Source: Chelonoidis abingdonii (Eukaryota; Chordata; Testudines; Testudinidae). Taken from it: 64,000 nt of DNA. Below the pieces are notes generated by a model. It made no database searches, was not told the origin of the DNA, and worked only from the letters and a program-made list of their open reading frames with translations. Positions 58,096 through 64,000 of the stretch are shown piece after piece; positions within the stretch are counted from its first letter, which is position 1, and each line of letters begins with the position of its first letter. Both the position numbers and the translations under genes were made by a program. The stretch is taken from the NCBI RefSeq assembly GCF_003597395.2, contig NC_133770.1, positions 9,494,978 to 9,558,977 on the forward strand. The letters are read 5' to 3'.

Positions 58096-59921
58096 CTGGG
58101 ATGACCTCTGTTGATAGTCGAAAAACCAGAACTTGGGGAAAGTCTGATTTCCACATAGTGCTCATTTTGGTGATGCAGGCAGAAGAGCATTATGACATCA
58201 GAGGTAATTCAAGCAATCATCACTCTTTCCATCTATTTAATTTGCATGTTTCAGTCCTATTGGTTGAAATGAAACTGCAGGTCAGGACTGAGGTGCTTTG
58301 GCAGGATTGGAGGGTGTGGGGGTTCAGGACTGGAATAGCAGGGGCTGTTTCAGATCTGGAACTATATTGACTGAAGCAGGGTGAGGCTGCAGATTTGCAC
58401 TGTGACTCCCTCTGCACTACACCTGCCTCAGGCAAGATTATGTACCTTTGCACAGTCAAAACTGTTTTAGTTAATCTAAATGGTGCCCATTTGGTGGGGC
58501 AGGAAGAGGGCTTCCTTGTCCTCAGCACCAAATAAGCACTGTCAATGGGAAAGATGCCTGAGGCAAGCAGCAGGATTAGGGTTTTCAGGTTACGGTTAAA
58601 GTTATTGCAGGGAGTGAATGGCAACTGGTTGAGTTACCTCTGATGTCACATTGTACAGAGGAGCTCATGGTACTCTGATTGCAGCACCAAAAGGACTCTC
58701 TCAAGGGGAAATTATTATTGAAACGAAACTGATAAAACAACAAAAGAGAAGCTTAGATGATTATCTTAGAGCAGCTTAGATGATTTATCAGTACAATTTT
58801 AGGTTCCATGGTAGTGTCTTGTAAAATTCCTATGGATTCAGGGATCATAGAATCATAGAATATCAGGGTTGGAAGGGACCTCAGGAGGTCATCTAGTCCA
58901 ACCCCCTGATAAACACAGCAGTCTTGCCCCTCTCATTATCTGCCAGTTCATCTTACAAAAGAAACTGTGGGCAACCCTCTAGCTTTCCAAAAGCAGCAAT
59001 TTGTCCTAAAATAGGGAGGACCCAGGGTCTTGCATAAGATGTCATACAGCGTCTATTGCACAGTGTGAAAGATTTCTAATGCCGACTTTAAACAACTTTG
59101 CTGACCTATAAAATATTTGATTTAACCACTAGAAAGAACAATGTTATTAAACTCAAATATATGACTGAAAATGTGGAACAAGCTTAGTCCATGAAAACTG
59201 TGGGAGTACCTTAGTTTTTGTGGTTCAGTAACACTTCCTGAATTTGTGTTGTAATTCACAGTGACATCAGGAATATCTTTATGTATAGATAATCTTTTTT
59301 TTCTCGCTTTTAGACTGATTTCCAGGATTGCTTCTTGTTTTTCCTTTGACAGATAAATTACTAACATAGTTCCAAATTAAATCTCCATTCATCAGTGTGT
59401 TTGTCATTTGGCTGTTTATAGAGAAGCTGGAATCTGGCTGGTAGCACCGCTAAAGAAGAAAGTTGTATGTGGTCTAGCAAAATATGATAAATCAAGACAG
59501 GGGTTTGGGGAACATCCATTCAATGAACCTAAATGTCCAGAACACATGGCATATTAAGGGCCTCGTTCTTTTCTCAGGTCCATGTATTGGATTTCATTTC
59601 TGATATTCTAGAGAGATTAAAATATTAGAATTGTAATTTTCCCCTGAGTGTGTACTGGAATCTTTACAAATCAATGGCATGTAGCTTAGTGTCCTGAATT
59701 TGTCTTCATCCTGTTCTGGTGTGTCTTGTAAATATTTTTTTTTTAATTCTTTGATCAATAACAGTGGAATTGTATTTAAACCTTTGGTACCAAGAATCGT
59801 GTTCCTTTCACAAAAGCATTCGTGCTGGAGGTCATGTCATTGGCATTCCGCTTTGCCTTTATCTGAACACAGGGATCAAAGCTAAGGACTCCAGCAATTG
59901 ATATGTCTGTGTTCCTTTCAG
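58096..59921 (+). other. OBSCN: Intron 26, right part
   Basis: Contains a CR1 tail scrap at 58847-58913; otherwise nothing recognised. Confidence 0.45.
58847..58913 (-). mobile_element. CR1 3' tail, antisense
   Basis: 'atcatagaatcatagaatat' followed by 'cagggttggaagggacctca' and 'ggaggtcatctagtccaacc' is the reverse complement of the CR1 3' end. Confidence 0.8.
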
Positions 59922-60194
59922 GCCAGAAAATACTAATAACCGAAGATCTGGAAGACATTGATGTGGTGGAAGGAGAATCTGCCATGTTCAAATGCAGAAT
60001 CTCTCCGGTAGAATATAGCAATGTGCAGTGGTTTTTGGATAAAACCCCACTCCATACCAATGAACTTAATGACATCCAGTCTCAGCCTGGAGGCTATCAC
60101 TTGCTAACCTTGAAAAAACTGTCACTGAAGGATTCGGGGGTCATTACCTTTGAAGCTGGTGATAAGAAAACATCTGCCAGTTTGGTTGTTAAAG
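59922..60194 (+). CDS. OBSCN: Obscurin Ig-27 exon
   Basis: 273 nt, the longest of the non-array domains. Acceptor gttcctttcag, donor gtaatt; starts GC so the junction codon is Gly (GQKILITEDLEDIDVVEGE). FKCRISPVEYSNVQWFLDK, then TPLHTNELNDI with an inserted QPGG before the E strand. F strand KDSGVITFEAGDKK, Cys-less. WFLDKTPLH and QPGGYH are shared with human as recalled. Confidence 0.93.
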
Positions 60195-61160
60195 GTAATT
60201 CAAGCATAAAGGCTGCAGGAAAGGATAAAGAGATTACAGGCCAGCACTGGGTAGTGGTATATGTGTGCAGGTGGAGAGAGAGCAGTAAATGTTATAAATT
60301 AGGTTCTGTGATGTGAGTTCTCTAATTAGAGAAGTCAGCATTGAGGAACAAGGGAGAAAGAGGCAAGTGGAGAGTGTCAATGAGGTCACATGACCTGAAT
60401 GTAATGAATTCAGGATCCATCCTGTGTACCTCTTGGGTAAAATACTTGGTTTCTGCTGCATCAAATTGAACACTGTTTGAAGAATCACATGAACAGTTTT
60501 GGAAGGGTGAAACTTTGCACCATTTTATAACATTGACATTGTTCTGCAGAATGAGCAGCTGTTTTCAGAAAGCAAAAAAAAAAAGCCACATTTACTAGAA
60601 AAACACTGGCATGTAAGTGGCAAAAACGTGTGACGATCTGCTGGCAAAAACCAGTTTCTGATTCACTTCTTTAAAAACCACTGAGAAGCCAAAAGTCAAC
60701 AGTTGATTGGTTCTGACCAATTTGCATTGCCATGCTCTTCATGTCGGATCAGTTTTCTGACTGTGCACGTGCACGCTTTTTGTTTAGGCAGAAGCATCAA
60801 GTTGTGCATTGTTCATATTGAAGGGGATCTAGGGGAATTTTCCTGAGCTAGTGAAATTCATACTTCTCCCTAGTTAATGTTCAACCATGCCTGTCGTACG
60901 TGACTTATCTCTGATTCATATTCTTCCACAGAGACATTTGCCCCCTGGATTTTACCATACTATACCAGGAATTTTCAAAACCAGGTCTAGGGGTAGAAAG
61001 CCTCACTATGAGAGCTTAATGCCTCCCATCCCCAAATTGTTCTTTTCTGATAATGACGTTGCAGAATATTGAACCAGATCTTTGGTATAAATAATCCCAT
61101 GTTAGGAATGTGCTGCTCCACTCCCTCTGAAAATCTCAGACAAGTTTTATGTGATTCTAG
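60195..61160 (+). other. OBSCN: Intron 27
   Basis: 966 bp; nothing recognised. Confidence 0.45.
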
Positions 61161-61427
61161 AGAAGCCTTGCATCATTACAAAGGAGCTTGTTGATGCCGA
61201 AATCATTGAGGGAGAGGATGCCTTTCTTCATTGTGAAACCTCCAAATCAGGCAGCCCGGTAAAGTGGTGCAAAGATGGGAAGACCCTTAGAAACTCCTCT
61301 AAGTATAAGATCAGCCGGTCGGGATTTGAAGCCACGCTTGTCATTCATGGGACAGACGATAGAGACAGTGGCCTATATGAGTGTGAGGCTGGAACAGCTA
61401 AAAGTAGTGCAGTTGTCAGTGTCAAGG
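61161..61427 (+). CDS. OBSCN: Obscurin Ig-28 exon
   Basis: 267 nt, acceptor gtgattctag, donor gtaagg. Opens EKPCIITKELVDAEIIEGED; FLHCETSKSGSPVKWCKDGKTLRN, then DSGLYECEAGTAKSSA, ending VSVKG. The core Trp is followed by Cys (KWCKDG). ELTDATITEGED and CETS are the human equivalents I recall, so orthology of position is good. It is the last intact domain before the decayed exon. Confidence 0.92.
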
Positions 61428-62199
61428 GTAAGGAAGTTTGGAGTGATGCTGGCTAACATAAAGGTCAAAATAACAATTTAACACCTGGCTGCAACTGAAC
61501 TGACAATTAACTCCATCTCTTCACACTGTAATGCAGGATATGTTCTGACTAACTCAGCTGGACAGCCTCCAGACAGGTGACAAAGTGTAAAATAGACAAA
61601 ACATTTGTTCTGAGATTGAAATGAGCTTCAGAGTGCAAGGATAGACAGGCCGGGGCTGGGTGTAGTTTACTGAGCTGAAAGGAAAATACCCTTCTCAGTT
61701 ATGCACATTGATTTTCAGTCAGCTTCCTTATGTGTGTTCATCTCCTGTGAATGTCACTGAGCCCTCCATGTACGTGGGAGGAGCACCATCTAGAACTGAG
61801 TTCTGGAGAGCAGGATTTTGCCCTAAAAATGGAAGGAAGGACTATTTTAACAATGTAATGAAGGAAAGCTTTGTGGTTGTCATTCATCTTGATTTGTTCG
61901 TTATGCTTTTCTACCACACTAGGGACTGATCCAACTCCCATTAAAGACAGTAGAAACACTCCCATTCGTTTCAACAGGAACTCGTTCTGACACCTGGGAG
62001 GAGAGTATATTTTTATCAAGAAAATAAATGCATTGTTTTATGTTACACAGCAGCTACAATCGATTTGAAATTTATTTGAGGATTAAAGGATTTAAGCAAA
62101 TGGATTCAAAAGATTCCCTGTGGAACAGTAGATGTAGATGACCCATGGGATAAGGATACATATTAGAACACATTGTATTGCCATGACCCTTCTAGCTAT
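61428..62199 (+). other. OBSCN: Intron 28, left part
   Basis: 772 bp upstream of the pseudo-exon; no element recognised. Confidence 0.45.
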
Positions 62200-62467
62200 G
62201 AACCCAGGAAGTTCACTCAAGAGTTCCAGAATGATGAAGTGGTAGATAAAGGCAGTGCCGCATGAAAGATGTGAATGTGCCGAAGTAGGGCTGAAAGTGG
62301 AATGGAGGAAAGGAGATGTCATTTTTCAGCCAAGCAACTAGTGTGTGATGAATCAGAAAGTGTAAGTGCTGAGCTGCACATTCATAACCTTTCGCTAGAA
62401 GACAGTAGTGAACACGTTTGTGAAAACAGAGACCATCAAGTAACAGCACTTTCTACTGTAACTTGTC
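62200..62467 (+). pseudogene. Decayed obscurin Ig exon (pseudo-exon)
   Basis: Three consecutive segments read as one Ig domain of normal size (about 267 nt). 62200-62262: EPRKFTQEFQNDEVVDKG. 62270-62338, shifted by one frame: CECAEVGLKVEWRKGDVIFQ, followed by an in-frame TAG at 62339. From about 62352, back in the first frame: SAELHIHNLSLEDSSEHVCE, ending LSTVT at 62463. The B-strand Cys, core Trp and an F-strand Cys are still visible. Two compensating indels and at least one stop are present. The acceptor AG at 62198-62200 reads 'atg' and the donor at 62468-62469 reads 'tg', so both splice sites are gone. It looks like a former OBSCN domain lost in this lineage; skipping it leaves the flanking exons in frame. 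Confidence 0.82.
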
Positions 62468-63333
62468 TGAAGCGGGAAACCCCACCAGATGTTTCCTCTT
62501 CCACAGTCAACACTACCAGAAATGTTGGATGCCACGTACTCTTCACTAATTCACTTTGCAGTCTGAAATCACTCTCTCTGACAGAGGCTGTGTAGGAATC
62601 TTCCATGAGACTCTTTTATCTATCTGGTCAGCTTTCTCTCTGTGTATGCTTTGCAGTGTTTGCTAAGTTAGTACATCTTCATGTCTGATAAAAATGTGTC
62701 TGGCTTCCTATAAGGAGAAGGGATCCTTGACTGGGAAAACGAATGTGTCCGCTATTGTTTGTCATGCTGTTTGTCCTATCCTTGTGTTCTCTTTCTGGAT
62801 GTGTTATTTTACTTCACTAGTTCTCTTCTTTGTATGGCAATGGGCTAGCTCTGAACACCTTTCCAGAGTGTAGTCCAACTTCTCACATCCCTGACTGACA
62901 TCTGCAAAATGTAATGGTAGAGAAAGGATACCTTTAGCTAACTGCAGTGACAAAAATGGTGTGAAACAGTTCCCCTCATCTGTGTATTCAGTAGTTCACA
63001 CCATGAAGCAGGCATGGAAATAGCGATATAGGGGAGTCAAAGATGTCCAGTTTCTCTCATGATTGGGCCCTTAGAGAGTCCCCACATGCTATAGAGATCT
63101 CATGCTATTAAGTGTTTAAACCATTTATATAATATTTATGTTATTATTAATAATATATTGCACTGACAGCTGGAGATGGATTATTAGAATCTAAGCAATT
63201 TTTCATCCTGGGGTTCTGTGATGCTATATCTTACGTGAAAGGGCTCGTGTGGGATGAAACAAAAAGGGGAAAAGTGATTTCCAGGCATTCTTGTTTTCTT
63301 GAATGGTCACAGTCTGCAATTCTACATTTTTAG
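62468..63333 (+). other. OBSCN: Intron 28, right part
   Basis: 866 bp; no element or further Ig remnant recognised. Confidence 0.45.
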
Positions 63334-63600
63334 CTCTGCCAGTTCTTTTCAAACGAGAACTCCAGAATGAGGAGGCTAAAGAAGGAAGTCAAGTCAAACT
63401 GACCTGTGAGCTTAGCAAACCTGACATCCCAGTGAAATGGACAAAGGGCGATACAGTTCTACAACCCAGTGACAAATATGAGTTGAAGCAACACGGCACG
63501 GTTGCAGAGCTCATTATTCAAGATGCCAAATCAACAGATGCTGGAGACTATACCTGCAGCACTGGAGAACAAAAGACAACTGCTCGGGTGAAAGTAAATG
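63334..63600 (+). CDS. OBSCN: Obscurin Ig-29 exon
   Basis: 267 nt, acceptor tctacatttttag, donor gtaggc; starts CT so the junction codon is Ala (ALPVLFKRELQNEEAKEG). KLTCELSKPDIPVKWTKGD, DAGDYTCSTGEQKTTA, ending VKVNG. It resembles the first of the ALPA.F..LRNEEA.EGA-type domains that form a second tandem array in mammals as I remember, so a second array may begin here and continue past the window. Confidence 0.92.
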
Positions 63601-63783
63601 GTAGGCAGAGCTGGTGGATTTCAATTTATTTTAGTTATGTAGTGCTTAATACATCTGCTATATTTTAACAGCAGTTCTTTATTATAGAGGGGCTAGTTAT
63701 GAGTCCATAATTAAGGTTTAACAATAATATATGTACTCAGTAATATCTGTGTTGCTTTAGTGCAACTTCACATTACACTAAAG

Positions 63784-64000
63784 CAGGGGTCGGCAACCTT
63801 TCAGAAGTGCTGTGCCGTCTTCATTTATTCAGTCTAATTTAAGGTTTTGTGTGCCAGTAATACATTTTAACATTTTTAGAAGGTCTCTTTCTATAAGTTT
63901 ATAATATATAACTAAACTATTGTTGTATATAAAGTAAATAAGGTTTTCAAAATAAGAAGCTTCATTTAAAATTAAATTAAAATGCAGAGCCCCCTGAATT
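63784..64000 (-). mobile_element. hAT-type MITE, antisense, cut by window end
   Basis: Left end CAGGGGTCGGCAACCT, then 'gtaatacattttaacatttt' and 'gaaggtctctttctataagt', the reverse complement of the element at 30308-30619. The other end lies beyond the window. Confidence 0.8.

Noticed and set aside
463..63600. Titin (TTN), SPEG or OBSL1 as the gene
   Set aside because: Titin shares the tandem-Ig exon style, but the recognisable runs (DKIAIEKHRGVLECQVSR, KAIRKSQKYD, WFLDKTPLH, MRQ junction) and domain order fit obscurin as I remember it. OBSL1 has far fewer domains and no such array. A protein search would settle it.
1..64000. CRISPR array, operon or other prokaryotic system
   Set aside because: The regular repeats are Ig exons with GT-AG introns in vertebrate DNA.

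Overview
The window is genomic DNA of a non-avian reptile, most likely a turtle. This rests on the repeats: tRNA-headed SINEs with a CR1 tail, CR1 LINEs, several hAT-type MITEs with 8-bp target-site duplications, and LTRs beginning TGTCATAAATA. Coding exons are small and widely spaced, with GT-AG introns.

Only one host gene is visible, on the + strand and running off both ends: the central tandem-Ig part of obscurin (OBSCN), the giant sarcomeric protein that links the M-band/Z-disc lattice to the sarcoplasmic reticulum. I read 31 coding exons encoding 29 intact Ig (I-set) domains, 7,866 coding nt or 2,622 codons in one continuous frame, plus one dead Ig exon. Almost every domain is one exon with phase-1 introns on both sides, so single exons can be lost or skipped without changing frame. 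Domain order and signature residues match mammalian obscurin as I remember it; I could not run a search.

Layout. (1) 463-17375: eleven near-identical 92-residue Ig domains (Ig-1 to Ig-11). Around Ig-1 to Ig-6 the introns are duplicated as well, which indicates recent expansion. Around Ig-7 to Ig-11 the introns are unrelated to each other. (2) 18253-18528: a divergent Ig-12 without the B-strand Cys. (3) 21666-53906: Ig-13 to Ig-24, which alternate between a Tyr-x-Cys F strand and a Cys-less F strand, a two-domain super-repeat. Ig-17 and Ig-18 are each split by an intron. (4) 54610-63600: Ig-25 to Ig-29, with a decayed Ig exon at about 62200-62467.

The rest is intron. The 8.8-kb intron between Ig-15 and Ig-16 and the 4.4-kb intron between Ig-21 and Ig-22 are the largest. 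They hold LTRs, CR1 LINE remnants, hAT MITEs and MIR-like SINEs, some nested. A 102-base run of N lies inside a MITE at 46394-46495. No promoter, first exon, last exon, RNA gene or second host gene was seen. The Ig domains act together as a long flexible modular rod; the titin-, myomesin- and ankyrin-binding and kinase parts of obscurin lie outside the window.
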